Of a stretch of 64,000 nt of DNA, positions 18,819 to 29,143 are shown piece after piece. A program made the position numbers and the translations under genes. The DNA is taken from NCBI GenBank assembly GCA_965284315.1, contig OZ260072.1:1116001-1180000 (forward strand), written 5' to 3'. The first letter of the stretch is position 1; every line of letters starts with the position of its first letter. The notes beneath the pieces were generated by a model, which was given only the letters and a program-made list of their open reading frames with translations, made no database searches and was not told the origin of the DNA. The DNA comes from PCRC01 sp017848435. Lineage in GTDB: Bacteria; Pseudomonadota; Gammaproteobacteria; Burkholderiales; Burkholderiaceae_C.

Positions 18819-19618
18819 GCGACGGCCTTGAGACCGAGGTCGTAGCCAATGGTGATCGGCGCATGGTCTGAGAAACGCTCGTCCTTGTAGATGGACTCGC
18901 TACGGGCCAGGGCTGCAGTGGCTGGCGTGGCGAGGTGGTAATCCAGCCGCCACCCCACGTTGTTGGCCCAGGCCTGGCCACGGTTGCTCCACCAGGTGTA
19001 GGCGGTGTCGGTGGTGGTGGGCTGGAGTTGGCGGTAGACGTCGACCAGCCCGGCGTCGCCCAGCAACCGGGTCATCCAGGCGCGCTCTTCGGGCAAAAAG
19101 CCGCTGTTTTTCTGGTTGCTGCGCCAGTTCTTCAGGTCAATCTGCTGGTGCGCGATGTTGACGTCGCCACACAGGATGAATTCGCGCTCATTTTTGAGCT
19201 GCTGCAAATGCGGGTAGAACGCGGCCAGAAAGCGGAACTTGGCCTGCTGCCGGTCTTCACCCGACGAGCCGCTGGGAAAGTAGGCACTGATGAGCGACAG
19301 CTTGCGCGCGGGCGTGTCGAACCGGAGCTCCACATAGCGGCCTTCGGCGTCGAATTCGGGGCAGCCGAAGCCGACCACCACGTCGCTCGGCGCATGGCGG
19401 GTGTAGATGCCTACGCCCGAGTAGCCCTTCTTGCCGGCGAAGTGGAAATGCCCGTGCAGGCCAGAGAGTGACTCGAAACGGCCCAGCATGTCGTCGCTCA
19501 CGGCCTTGAGCTCCTGCACACAAATACAATCGGGCTGGATTTTGTCCAGCCACGCTTCCAGCCCCTTGCTGGTGGCGGAGCGGATGCCGTTGAGGTTGAG
19601 GCTGGTCAGTTTGAACAA
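18815..19618 (-). CDS. xthA: Exodeoxyribonuclease III
   Basis: About 267 residues. It starts FKLTSLNLNGIRS as in the ExoIII/AP-endonuclease family, has the metal-binding Glu in CVQELK, the Asp/Asn pair in GDVNIAHQQIDLKN and the catalytic His in SDHAPI. It repairs abasic sites and digests 3' ends of duplex DNA. I prefer the TTG at 19618 because GGGAG lies 5 bases upstream and the product then matches the family N-terminus. An ATG at 19630 adds four residues and shares two bases with the divergent pyrE start codon. Confidence 0.92.
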   Translation of the reverse strand: MFKLTSLNLNGIRSATSKGLEAWLDKIQPDCICVQELKAVSDDMLGRFESLSGLHGHFHFAGKKGYSGVGIYTRHAPSDVVVGFGCPEFDAEGRYVELRFDTPARKLSLISAYFPSGSSGEDRQQAKFRFLAAFYPHLQQLKNEREFILCGDVNIAHQQIDLKNWRSNQKNSGFLPEERAWMTRLLGDAGLVDVYRQLQPTTTDTAYTWWSNRGQAWANNVGWRLDYHLATPATAALARSESIYKDERFSDHAPITIGYDLGLKAVA

Positions 19619-19628
19619 GGAAGCTCCC

Positions 19629-20336
19629 ATGTCAGTCAATGCAGGTCAGGGCAGCGTGACGGACACGCTGTCGCTGGATTTTGTGCAGTTCGCGCTCGGC
19701 GCGGGGGTGCTGCGGTTCGGTGAATTCAAGACCAAGGCGGGGCGACTGTCGCCTTATTTCTTCAACGCCGGGCTGTTTGACGATGGCGCCAAGCTGGGCC
19801 GTCTGGCTGAATTTTATGCGCGGCGCCTGCTGGCCAGCGGCATCGAGTTCGACATGATCTTCGGGCCCGCTTACAAGGGCATCCCGCTGGCTGCGGCAGT
19901 AGCCATTGAGCTGGCGCGGCTGGGCCGCAATGTGCCGTTTGCCTACAACCGCAAGGAAGCCAAGGACCATGGCGAAGGCGGCACGCTGGTGGGCGCACCA
20001 CTGCGCGGCCGGGTGTTGGTGGTGGACGACGTGATGTCGGCCGGTACCGCCGTGCGGGAATCGATCGCCATCATCCAGGCCACCGGCGCCACGCCGCACG
20101 CGGTGGCGATTGCGCTGGACCGGCAGGAGATGGCCACCGAGAACGGCGCCGATGTGCCCTACAGCGCGGTGCAGTACGTGCGCAACCAGCTTGGCCTGCA
20201 GGTGTGTGCCATCGCCACCCTCTCGGACGTCTTGCAACATCTGGCCCAACAGCCTTACGATGGCAGCACGATGCCATACCAAGCCGAACACCACCAGCGC
20301 GTGCTGGCCTACCGGGAGCGCTATGGCGTGGCGTGA
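19629..20336 (+). CDS. pyrE: Orotate phosphoribosyltransferase
   Basis: 235 residues. It has the PRPP-binding loop RVLVVDDVMSAGTAVRES and the flexible loop with YNRKEAKDHGEGG. It converts orotate and PRPP to OMP in pyrimidine synthesis. MSVNAGQGSVTDTLSLDF is the likely N-terminus. Its ATG overlaps the possible upstream ATG of xthA in a shared CATG palindrome, and its last 14 bases overlap the following DUF4124 gene. Confidence 0.96.
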   Translation: MSVNAGQGSVTDTLSLDFVQFALGAGVLRFGEFKTKAGRLSPYFFNAGLFDDGAKLGRLAEFYARRLLASGIEFDMIFGPAYKGIPLAAAVAIELARLGRNVPFAYNRKEAKDHGEGGTLVGAPLRGRVLVVDDVMSAGTAVRESIAIIQATGATPHAVAIALDRQEMATENGADVPYSAVQYVRNQLGLQVCAIATLSDVLQHLAQQPYDGSTMPYQAEHHQRVLAYRERYGVA

Positions 20337-21039
20337 AGCGCCTCTGTTGGCCCTTCACCGCCCCGACACACGCTGGGTTGCAGGCCTGCCTGTGGCGCTG
20401 GCGCTGGCGGCCAGCGCCCAGACAAACGGCATTTACACCTGTGTGGATGGCCATGGCAACCGGCTGACGGCCGACCGCCCGATCCCGGCCTGCCTGGACC
20501 GTGAGCAGCGTGTGCTGAACCCGAGTGGCACCGTTCAGCGCCATGTGCCGCCGGAACCCACCGCCGTGGAGCGCGCGCAGCAGGCCGAACGTGAGCGGCA
20601 GGCGGCACTGGCCCGCGACCAGAAGCAGAAAGAGCGCCAGCGGGAGCAGGCCCTGATGGTGCGTTACCCCAACCAGGCTGCCCACGACAAGGAGCGGGAG
20701 GCGGTGCTGGCGCAGATCGGCGAACGCATCAAGACGGCGCAGTTGCGGCTGGACGACCTGGCCAAGCAGCGCAACGTGGCCGAGCTGGAGCTGGAGTTCT
20801 ACAAGGCCGACCCGGCGAAGGCACCTGCCGCGCTGAAACGGCAACTGGTGGACATTGACAGCAGCGCCATCGCCCAAAGGCGCTTTGTGGCCGAGCAGGA
20901 AGCCGAAAAGCTGCGCGTGCAGCAGCGTTTTGACGAAGAGCGCGAGCGCCTGCGGGTCCTGTGGTCGCGCGACCCGGTGCCAGCGGCGCCAGCGACCTCC
21001 GCACCGGCAATTTCAAGCCAAACCAGCCATCAGCCTTAG
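20323..21039 (+). CDS. DUF4124-type secreted coiled-coil protein
   Basis: 238 residues. The start MAWREAPLLALHRPDTRW leads into a hydrophobic signal-like stretch (VAGLPVALALAASAQ). Then comes a DUF4124-like motif (NGIYTCVDGHGNRLTADRPIPACLDRE) and a long charged coiled coil (ERAQQAERERQAALARDQKQ onward). Function unknown. It overlaps pyrE by 14 bases. The last ten codons and the stop (AISSQTSHQP) are encoded by dispersed repeat A copy 2, so the original C-terminus may have been different. Confidence 0.75.
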   Translation: MAWREAPLLALHRPDTRWVAGLPVALALAASAQTNGIYTCVDGHGNRLTADRPIPACLDREQRVLNPSGTVQRHVPPEPTAVERAQQAERERQAALARDQKQKERQREQALMVRYPNQAAHDKEREAVLAQIGERIKTAQLRLDDLAKQRNVAELELEFYKADPAKAPAALKRQLVDIDSSAIAQRRFVAEQEAEKLRVQQRFDEERERLRVLWSRDPVPAAPATSAPAISSQTSHQP

Positions 21040-21078
21040 TGGAACCTGACGACATTGCTACTGATTCAATAGCAATGC
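21009..21078 (+). repeat. Dispersed repeat family A, copy 2
   Basis: Starts AATTTCAAGCCAAACCAGCC, carries the core GCCTTAGTGGAACCTG and ends in the inverted repeat TTGCTA-CTGATTCAA-TAGCAA. It overlaps the 3' end of the DUF4124 gene, whose TAG stop is the TAG of the core. Confidence 0.75.
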
Positions 21079-21084
21079 CTGGCT

Positions 21085-22578
21085 TCATCCGAGCTTTTGT
21101 TTCAACAGCGCATTGACCTGCGCCGGGTTGCCCTTGCCCTTGGTGGCTTTCATGGCCTGGCCCACCAGCGCGTTGAAGGCTTTTTCTTTGCCGGCCTTGT
21201 ACTGCGCGACGTTGTCGGCGTTGGCGGCCAGCACGGCGTCGATGATGCTTTCCAGCTCGCCGGTGTCGCTCATTTGTTTCAGGCCCTTGGCGTCGATGAC
21301 GGCGTCCACCTCGGTGCCATCGCCCGTCCACAGCGCGTCGAACACCTGCTTCGCTGCATTGTTGGAAACGGTGCCGTCGGCAATGCGGGCCACCAGTTGC
21401 GCCAGTTGCGCCGCGCTCACAGGCGAGGTCTCGATGCCCGCTTCTTGCGTGTTGAGCCGGCGCGACAGCTCACCCATGACCCAGTTGCTGACCAGCTTGG
21501 CCTGGCCACTCGCTTTGGCAGCGGCCTCGAAGTAAGCGCCCATCACACGGCTTTGCGTCAACGTGGTGGCGTCGTACTCGGGCAGACCGTACTCGGCCAC
21601 GAAACGGGCGGCCATGGCACGCGGCAGTTCGGGCATCTGCGCTTTCACACGCGCCACCCAGTCGTCGGCGATCACCAGCGGCGGCAGGTCGGGGTCGGGG
21701 AAGTAGCGGTAATCGGCCGCGTCTTCCTTGGTGCGCATCGCGCGGGTTTCGCCGGTGTCGGGGTTGAACAGCACGGTGGCCTGCTGGATGGCATGGCCGT
21801 CCTCGATCTGCTCGATCTGCCAGCGGATCTCGAAGTCGATCGCCTGCTGCATGAACTTGAAGCTGTTCAGGTTCTTGATCTCGCGCCGGGTGCCCAGTGG
21901 CTGGCCCGGCTTGCGCACCGACACGTTGGCGTCGCAGCGGAAACTGCCTTCCTGCATGTTGCCGTCGCAGATGCCGATCCAGGTGACGATCTTGTGCAGC
22001 TCCTTGGCATAGGCCACCGCCTCGGCGCTGGAGCGCATGTCGGGCTCGGTGACGATTTCCAGCAGCGGCGTGCCAGCGCGGTTCAGGTCGATGCCCGATT
22101 GGCCAATGAAGTCCTCGTGCAGCGATTTGCCGGCGTCTTCTTCGAGGTGCGCGCGCACCAGGCGCACCGTCTTTTTCTCGTCGCCCAGGAAGAATTCGAT
22201 CGCGCCGCCCTGCACCACCGGGATCTCGAACTGGCTGATTTGGTAGCCCTTGGGCAGGTCGGGGTAGAAGTAGTTCTTGCGGGCAAAAATGCTGCGCGGC
22301 GCCACATGGGCACCAATGGCCAGGCCGAACTGGATGGCGCGTTCGACCGCGCCCTTGTTCATCACCGGCAGTGTGCCGGGCAGCGCCAGGTCCACCGCGC
22401 AGGCTTGCGTGTTCGGCTCGGCACCGAAGGCGGTGGCGGCACGGCTGAAAATCTTGCTCTGGGTGGAGAGCTGGGCATGGGTTTCAAAGCCGATGATGAC
22501 TTCATAACCCGCCACCAGCGGGCCGGTGGGGCGGCCCTGTTGCTGGGCTTCAAAGGTGTTCACAACGGTCTCGCTCAT
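21085..22578 (-). CDS. gatB: Aspartyl/glutamyl-tRNA(Asn/Gln) amidotransferase subunit B
   Basis: 497 residues. It starts MSETVVNTFEAQQQG; the kinase-like core GYEVIIGFETHAQLSTQSKIFSRA, the conserved NRAGTPLLEIVTEPDM and the C-terminal YqeY-like helical domain are all present. GatB activates Glu- or Asp-tRNA by phosphorylation so that ammonia from GatA can amidate it. The upstream in-frame extension was rejected because it overlaps gatA. Third gene of a gatC-gatA-gatB operon; the gatA stop is one base before this ATG. Confidence 0.96.
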   Translation of the reverse strand: MSETVVNTFEAQQQGRPTGPLVAGYEVIIGFETHAQLSTQSKIFSRAATAFGAEPNTQACAVDLALPGTLPVMNKGAVERAIQFGLAIGAHVAPRSIFARKNYFYPDLPKGYQISQFEIPVVQGGAIEFFLGDEKKTVRLVRAHLEEDAGKSLHEDFIGQSGIDLNRAGTPLLEIVTEPDMRSSAEAVAYAKELHKIVTWIGICDGNMQEGSFRCDANVSVRKPGQPLGTRREIKNLNSFKFMQQAIDFEIRWQIEQIEDGHAIQQATVLFNPDTGETRAMRTKEDAADYRYFPDPDLPPLVIADDWVARVKAQMPELPRAMAARFVAEYGLPEYDATTLTQSRVMGAYFEAAAKASGQAKLVSNWVMGELSRRLNTQEAGIETSPVSAAQLAQLVARIADGTVSNNAAKQVFDALWTGDGTEVDAVIDAKGLKQMSDTGELESIIDAVLAANADNVAQYKAGKEKAFNALVGQAMKATKGKGNPAQVNALLKQKLG

Positions 22579-22579
22579 C

Positions 22580-24046
<1,467 letters not shown>

Positions 24047-24052
24047 GCGGGT

Positions 24053-24352
24053 TTACTCAATCACTTTGGGCACGAGGAACAACCCGCGCTCGACCGCCGG
24101 GGCGCTGCGTTGGTTGGCATCGCGCTGGTTGGGCTCGCTGGCCACGTCGTCGCGCAGGCGCAGCGTGATGTCTTGCACCGCGCCAACCGGGTGCGACAGC
24201 GGGGCAATGCCGGTGGTATCGACCGCGCGCATTTGCTCAACAATGCCGAAGAACTGGTTCAATTGGGTGAGCAGGCGCGCGCTTTCGTCGCCCCGAAGTT
24301 CCAGCCGGGCCAGGTTGGCGATGCGGTCAATGTCTGCAGAAGTCAGTGCCAT
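24053..24352 (-). CDS. gatC: Aspartyl/glutamyl-tRNA(Asn/Gln) amidotransferase subunit C
   Basis: 99 residues. It shows MALTSADIDRIANLARLEL, NQFFGIVEQMRAVDTTGIAPLSHP and the DDVASEPNQRDANQ linker typical of GatC, which wraps around GatA and stabilises the complex. The ATG giving this N-terminus was preferred to one 10 codons upstream. First gene of the gatCAB operon, divergent from mreB. Confidence 0.95.
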   Translation of the reverse strand: MALTSADIDRIANLARLELRGDESARLLTQLNQFFGIVEQMRAVDTTGIAPLSHPVGAVQDITLRLRDDVASEPNQRDANQRSAPAVERGLFLVPKVIE

Positions 24353-24444
24353 AAGCTTGCGAAGGGTTACAAAGAGGGCCAAAGATGGCTGGAATCGGGC
24401 CAGAATGCGGGCGTTTTGCGCCAGCCGTCACAGGGCAATGCGGT

Positions 24445-24474
24445 ATTATCCCGCCTTTGATGCATCAGCTTCAA
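24445..24474 (-). promoter_or_regulatory. Sigma-70-type promoter for gatCAB
   Basis: Minus-strand TTGAAG and GATAAT are 18 bases apart, about 90 bases upstream of gatC. The 236-base gatC-mreB gap also holds the mreB leader; on the plus strand I see a TATTAT overlapping the same bases but no well-spaced -35 for mreB. Confidence 0.5.
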
Positions 24475-24588
24475 AATGGTGTGCAATGCGCAAAAAAGCG
24501 CGCTACCACCCACGATCTGACTTTATTGACCCGTTAAATACAGGGTGACCGGACGACGAAGCGCGCCCGGTGCCCGAGAGGATTTGCA

Positions 24589-25632
24589 ATGTTCGGAGCA
24601 TTCAGTCGGTACTTCTCCACCGACCTGGCGATTGACCTGGGTACCGCCAACACCCTGATTTATGTTCGCGGCAAGGGCATCGTCCTTGACGAACCTTCGG
24701 TCGTCGCGATCCGCCACGAGGGCGGCCCCCAGGGCAAGAAGACCATCCAGGCCGTTGGCGCCGAAGCCAAGGCCATGCTGGGCAAGGTGCCGGGCAACAT
24801 CGAGGCCATCCGCCCGATGAAGGACGGCGTGATCGCCGACTTCACCGTCACCGAGCAGATGCTCAAGCAGTTCATCAAGATGGTGCACCCGCGCAGCATG
24901 TTCCGGCCCAGCCCGCGCATCATCATCTGCGTGCCCTGCGGCTCGACCCAGGTCGAGCGCCGCGCCATCCGTGAATCGGCGCTGGGCGCCGGTGCGTCGG
25001 ATGTGTACCTGATTGAAGAACCAATGGCCGCGGCGATTGGCGCCGGCCTGCCGGTGGCCGAAGCCAGCGGTTCCATGGTGGTGGACATCGGCGGTGGCAC
25101 CACCGAGGTCGGCGTCATCAGCCTGGGCGGCATGGTCTACAAAGGCAGTGTGCGCGTGGGTGGCGACCGCTTTGACGAAGCCATCATCAACTACATCCGC
25201 CGCAACTACGGCATGCTGATTGGCGAGCCCACAGCCGAAGCCATCAAGAAAAAGATCGGCTCTGCCTTTCCAGGCAGCGAGGTCAAGGAAATCGAGGTCA
25301 AGGGCCGCAACCTGTCCGAAGGCGTGCCACGCAGCTTCACCATCTCCAGCAACGAGATTCTGGAAGCGCTGACCGACCCGATCAACAACATCGTCAGCGC
25401 GGTGAAAAACGCGCTGGAATACACGCCGCCAGAGCTGGGCGCCGACATTGCCGAACGCGGCATGATGCTGACCGGTGGCGGCGCGCTGCTGCGCGACCTG
25501 GACCGCCTGCTGGCCGAAGAAACCGGCCTGCCGGTGCTGGTGGCCGAAGACCCGCTGACCTGCGTGGTGCGTGGCTGCGGCATCGCGCTGGAGAAGATGG
25601 ACCAGCTCGGAGGCATTTTCACCAACGAGTGA
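24589..25632 (+). CDS. mreB: Rod shape-determining protein MreB (actin-like)
   Basis: 347 residues of the MreB actin family. The N-terminus MFGAFSRYFSTDLAIDLGTA carries phosphate-1 motif DLGTANT, with phosphate-2 VVDIGGGTTEV and the adenosine motif MLTGGGALLR. It assembles membrane-bound filaments that guide lateral wall synthesis, so the organism is probably rod-shaped. First gene of mreB-mreC-mreD-mrdA; a terminator-like hairpin follows it. Confidence 0.97.
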   Translation: MFGAFSRYFSTDLAIDLGTANTLIYVRGKGIVLDEPSVVAIRHEGGPQGKKTIQAVGAEAKAMLGKVPGNIEAIRPMKDGVIADFTVTEQMLKQFIKMVHPRSMFRPSPRIIICVPCGSTQVERRAIRESALGAGASDVYLIEEPMAAAIGAGLPVAEASGSMVVDIGGGTTEVGVISLGGMVYKGSVRVGGDRFDEAIINYIRRNYGMLIGEPTAEAIKKKIGSAFPGSEVKEIEVKGRNLSEGVPRSFTISSNEILEALTDPINNIVSAVKNALEYTPPELGADIAERGMMLTGGGALLRDLDRLLAEETGLPVLVAEDPLTCVVRGCGIALEKMDQLGGIFTNE

Positions 25633-25661
25633 GCTGGGGCAACCTGGAACTCGACAAATCC

Positions 25662-25694
25662 GCCGGCCCAACCGATGATGTGGCCGGCTTTTTT
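25662..25694 (+). terminator. Terminator between mreB and mreC
   Basis: GCCGGCC (25662-25668) and GGCCGGC (25682-25688) form a 7-bp GC stem followed immediately by six T residues, a standard intrinsic terminator 30 bases after the mreB stop. It could reduce expression of mreC, mreD and mrdA relative to mreB. Confidence 0.75.
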
Positions 25695-25725
25695 AATTCC
25701 CCATTCACGCGTTCACTGAACCGTC

Positions 25726-26649
25726 ATGCCGCTGGGAACCATGGACCGGTCACCGCCCCCGTTTTTCAGACAGGGCCTGTCGGCACTGTCCAAACTGGCA
25801 CTGTGCACTGCACTGGCGCTGTTTCTGATGGTGGCCGACGTGCGCTACAAACTCACCCAGCCATTGCGGGCCACGGTGATCACGCTGCTCGCCCCGCTGC
25901 AATGGCTGGCCCGCCAACCGGTGCTGGCGGTTGAAACCGCCGTCGGCTATTTCGAGACACTGATCGCGGCACAGAACCGCGCTGACGCCGCCCAGAAGCA
26001 GCTCGCGGCCCAGTCGCTGCTGGCCAACCAGACCGCCCAGCTGACGCTGGAAAACAACCACCTGCGCCAGCTGCTGGCGCTGCGCGAACACACCCGCCAG
26101 CCCGGCACTGCGGCCGAGGTGCTGTACGACACCGCCGACCCCTACGCCCGCAAGGTGATTGTGGACCGCGGCATGGTCCACGGCATCGAGCAGGGCTCGC
26201 CGGTGATCGACGCGTCGGGCGTGCTCGGCCAGGTCACGCGCGTCTACCCGCTGGTCAGCGAGGTCACGCTGGTGATCGACCGTGACCTGGCCATCCCGGT
26301 GCTCAACACGCGCACCGGCGCCCGCAACGTGCTTTATGGCGAGCCAGCGCAGCACAGCGGCGTGCTGGAACTCCGCTTCCTGACCGGCGATGCCGATGTG
26401 AAGGTGGGCGACATGCTCACCACCAGCGGGGTGGATGGCGTGTACCCCGCCGGCCTGCCCGTGGCGCAGATCGCCCAGATGGACCGCCTGGGCGAAGGCA
26501 GCTTTGTCCGCATCCTCTGCACCCCCGCAGCCAGGGTGGATGGCGCACGGCACGTGGTGGTGCTGAAACCCTTGGCCAGCGAACTGCAATTGCCGCCACG
26601 GCCCCCGGTGGACACCCCACCGCCACCACGCAAAGGGGCTCGCCCATGA
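25726..26649 (+). CDS. mreC: Rod shape-determining protein MreC
   Basis: 307 residues. A short cytoplasmic tail, one membrane segment (ALSKLALCTALALFLMVADV), a coiled coil (AQNRADAAQKQLAAQSLLANQ region) and the periplasmic beta-domain with DPYARKVIVDRGMVHGIEQGSPVI and TGDADVKVGDMLTTSGVDGVYPAGLPVA. MreC links MreB filaments to PBP2 and MreD. The proline-rich tail (LPPRPPVDTPPPP) is low complexity. ATG 25741 is an alternative start. Its last four bases overlap mreD. Confidence 0.95.
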   Translation: MPLGTMDRSPPPFFRQGLSALSKLALCTALALFLMVADVRYKLTQPLRATVITLLAPLQWLARQPVLAVETAVGYFETLIAAQNRADAAQKQLAAQSLLANQTAQLTLENNHLRQLLALREHTRQPGTAAEVLYDTADPYARKVIVDRGMVHGIEQGSPVIDASGVLGQVTRVYPLVSEVTLVIDRDLAIPVLNTRTGARNVLYGEPAQHSGVLELRFLTGDADVKVGDMLTTSGVDGVYPAGLPVAQIAQMDRLGEGSFVRILCTPAARVDGARHVVVLKPLASELQLPPRPPVDTPPPPRKGARP

Positions 26650-27164
26650 TCATGCCGCAGGGCCAGCAGCTGCTGCTGCCCGCCAAACCGTCGTTCATCT
26701 GGACCACCTTGTTCGTGGCGCTGCTGCTGAACATGATGCCGCTGGGCCGCATCGCCTGGACGCCCGATTTTCTGGCGCTGGTGCTGGTGTTCTGGAACGT
26801 ACACCAACCGCTGCGGGTGGGCATTGGCACAGCCTTCTGTTTTGGCCTGGTGATGGACGTGCAGCAAACCTCCCTGCTCGGCCAGCACGCCTGGACCTAC
26901 ACCACACTGGCGTTTTTTGCCACCATGGTGCACCGGCGCATCCAGTGGTTCAAGGTCCACTCGCAGGCCGTGCAACTAGTGCCGCTGTTCGTGGGTGCGT
27001 TTGCGCTGGAATTTCTGGTGCGGCTGGTGAGTGGCGGTGTGCTGCCCGGCTGGGGCTTCCTGTTCAAGCCCCTGCTGACCAGCCTGTTGTGGCCGCTGGC
27101 CAGCACCCTGCTGCTGATGCCGCAACGCCGCACGCCCAACCCCGACATGACCCGGCCACTGTGA
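26646..27164 (+). CDS. mreD: Rod shape-determining protein MreD
   Basis: 172 residues, almost entirely membrane helices: FIWTTLFVALLLNMMPLG, DFLALVLVFWNVHQPLRVG, FGLVMDVQQTSLLGQHAW, and two more towards the C-terminus. MreD is an inner-membrane partner of MreC and PBP2. It overlaps mreC by 4 bases and is 10 bases from mrdA. Confidence 0.93.
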   Translation: MIMPQGQQLLLPAKPSFIWTTLFVALLLNMMPLGRIAWTPDFLALVLVFWNVHQPLRVGIGTAFCFGLVMDVQQTSLLGQHAWTYTTLAFFATMVHRRIQWFKVHSQAVQLVPLFVGAFALEFLVRLVSGGVLPGWGFLFKPLLTSLLWPLASTLLLMPQRRTPNPDMTRPL

Positions 27165-27174
27165 GCCCTGTGCC

Positions 27175-29130
27175 ATGACCTCCTACCGCAACGTCAAGGT
27201 GGAACTGAGCCGGTTTCGCGGCCGGGTACTGGCCATCAGCGTCGTGGTGGTGCTGGCGTTTGGCTTGCTCGCGTCGCGGTTGGTCTACCTCCAGGTGGTC
27301 CGCCACGACGACCTGAGCGAACAGGCCGAAAGCAACCGCACCGCCGTGCTGCCCATCGTGCCCAACCGGGGCCAGATCCTGGACCGCAATGGTGTGGTGC
27401 TGGCAACCAACTTCTCGGCCTACACACTCGAAATCACGCCATCCAAGGTCGGGAACCTCGCCGCCACCATCGACGCGATTGCCACCGTGATCCCGGTGGA
27501 AGCCAAGGACAGGCGGCGCTTCAGGAAACTGCAGGAAGAGTCGAAGAACTTTGAGTCGCTGCCAATTCGCAACCGCCTGACCGACGAGGAAGTGGCCCGC
27601 TTTGCGGCGCAGCGCTACCGTTTCCCCGGGGTCGAGATCAAGGCCCGGCTGTTCCGCAACTACCCCTATGGTGAGCTGGGCAGCCACGTGCTTGGCTACA
27701 TCGGCCGCATCAACCAGGCCGAAAAGGAGCGCATCGCAGACACCGACGACGAGGGCAACTACCGCGGCACCGACTACATCGGCAAGCTCGGCGTGGAACA
27801 GAGTTTCGAGCAGCAACTGCACGGCATCACCGGCGTGGACCAGGTGGAGACCTCGGCCGGCGGGCGCGCGGTGCGCAAGCTGGCCACCACGCCCCCCACG
27901 GCGGGTGACACGGTCCGGCTGTCGATCGACATCAAGCTGCAGAAGCTGGTGGAAGACATGTTTGGCGACCGGCGCGGGGCACTGGTGGCCATCGACCCGA
28001 ACAATGGCGAAGTGCTGGCCTTCGTCAGCAAGCCCACCTTCGACCCCAACCTGTTTGTGGACGGCATCGACAGTGAAAGCTGGCAATACCTGAGCGAATC
28101 CATCGAGAAGCCGCTGCTGAACCGCGCGCTGCGTGGCACCTACCCGCCCGGCTCGACCTACAAACCCTTCATGGCGCTGGCGGCACTGGAGACCGGCAAG
28201 CGGTCTCCCGGCACCATCATCCAGGACAACGCCTCCTGGGCCTTTGGCGGCCACACTTTCCGCAGCCACGGTGACATCGCGCTCGGGCCGGTGGACATGT
28301 ACCGCAGCATCGTCAAGTCAAGCAATGTCTACTACTACTCGCTGGCCAACGAGCTCGGTGTGGACGCCATGCACGACTTCATGAAACCGCTGGGTTTTGG
28401 CCAGCTCACCGGCATCGACATCAACGGCGAGGTGCGTGGCGTGCTGCCCAGCCAGGAATGGAAGCGCCGTGTCTACAAGCGACCGGAGCAGAGAAAATGG
28501 TTTGCTGGCGAAACCATCTCGCTGGGCATTGGCCAGGGCTACAACACCTTCACCATGCTGCAGCTGGCCCAGGCCACGGCGGTGCTGGCCAACGGTGGTG
28601 TCAAGTACAAGCCCCGGCTGGTGCTGGGCACCCAGCGCGCCATCGGCGACCGCACCGAGGTGATGGCAGCCCAGCCCGAGCCAGAGAACCTCGGCTTCAA
28701 GCCAGAGAACATCGAGGTGGTGCGCAGAGCACTGGTGGGTGTGACGCAAGAGGGCACCTCGGCGCGGGTGTTTGCCGGCGCCGGCTACCTGAGCGGCGGC
28801 AAGACCGGCACGGCCCAGGCGGTGGGCATTGGCCAGAAAGACAAGTACGACGCCCGCAAAATGGAAGAGCACCAGCGCGACCACGCGCTCTACATGGCGT
28901 TTGCACCGGCCGACAAACCGACCATCGCGCTGGCGGTGGTGGTGGAGAACGCCGGCTTTGGTGCCGAACACGCCGCGCCCATTGCACGGCGCGTGTTTGA
29001 CTACCGGGTGCTGGGCCAGTACCCGAGCGAAGAAGACATGGCGGCTGTGCGTGTCGGCAAGGCCGCCGCGCCCATTGGCAAGCCGCGCACCGCAGCCGAG
29101 ATGCCCTGGCCACCTGCGCCGCATCAGTGA
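27175..29130 (+). CDS. mrdA: Penicillin-binding protein 2, elongation transpeptidase
   Basis: 651 residues. N-terminal membrane anchor (VLAISVVVVLAFGLLASRLVYL), pedestal domain with NRGQILDRNG, and the transpeptidase domain with SxxK (PPGSTYKPF), SxN (VKSSNVYYY) and KTG (SGGKTGTAQAV). It crosslinks peptidoglycan in the cell-elongation complex. The last gene of the mre set; the partner glycosyltransferase gene rodA/mrdB, often next, is not here, and the following gene is convergent. Confidence 0.96.
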   Translation: MTSYRNVKVELSRFRGRVLAISVVVVLAFGLLASRLVYLQVVRHDDLSEQAESNRTAVLPIVPNRGQILDRNGVVLATNFSAYTLEITPSKVGNLAATIDAIATVIPVEAKDRRRFRKLQEESKNFESLPIRNRLTDEEVARFAAQRYRFPGVEIKARLFRNYPYGELGSHVLGYIGRINQAEKERIADTDDEGNYRGTDYIGKLGVEQSFEQQLHGITGVDQVETSAGGRAVRKLATTPPTAGDTVRLSIDIKLQKLVEDMFGDRRGALVAIDPNNGEVLAFVSKPTFDPNLFVDGIDSESWQYLSESIEKPLLNRALRGTYPPGSTYKPFMALAALETGKRSPGTIIQDNASWAFGGHTFRSHGDIALGPVDMYRSIVKSSNVYYYSLANELGVDAMHDFMKPLGFGQLTGIDINGEVRGVLPSQEWKRRVYKRPEQRKWFAGETISLGIGQGYNTFTMLQLAQATAVLANGGVKYKPRLVLGTQRAIGDRTEVMAAQPEPENLGFKPENIEVVRRALVGVTQEGTSARVFAGAGYLSGGKTGTAQAVGIGQKDKYDARKMEEHQRDHALYMAFAPADKPTIALAVVVENAGFGAEHAAPIARRVFDYRVLGQYPSEEDMAAVRVGKAAAPIGKPRTAAEMPWPPAPHQ

Positions 29131-29143
29131 CCGCCCAGGGCCG

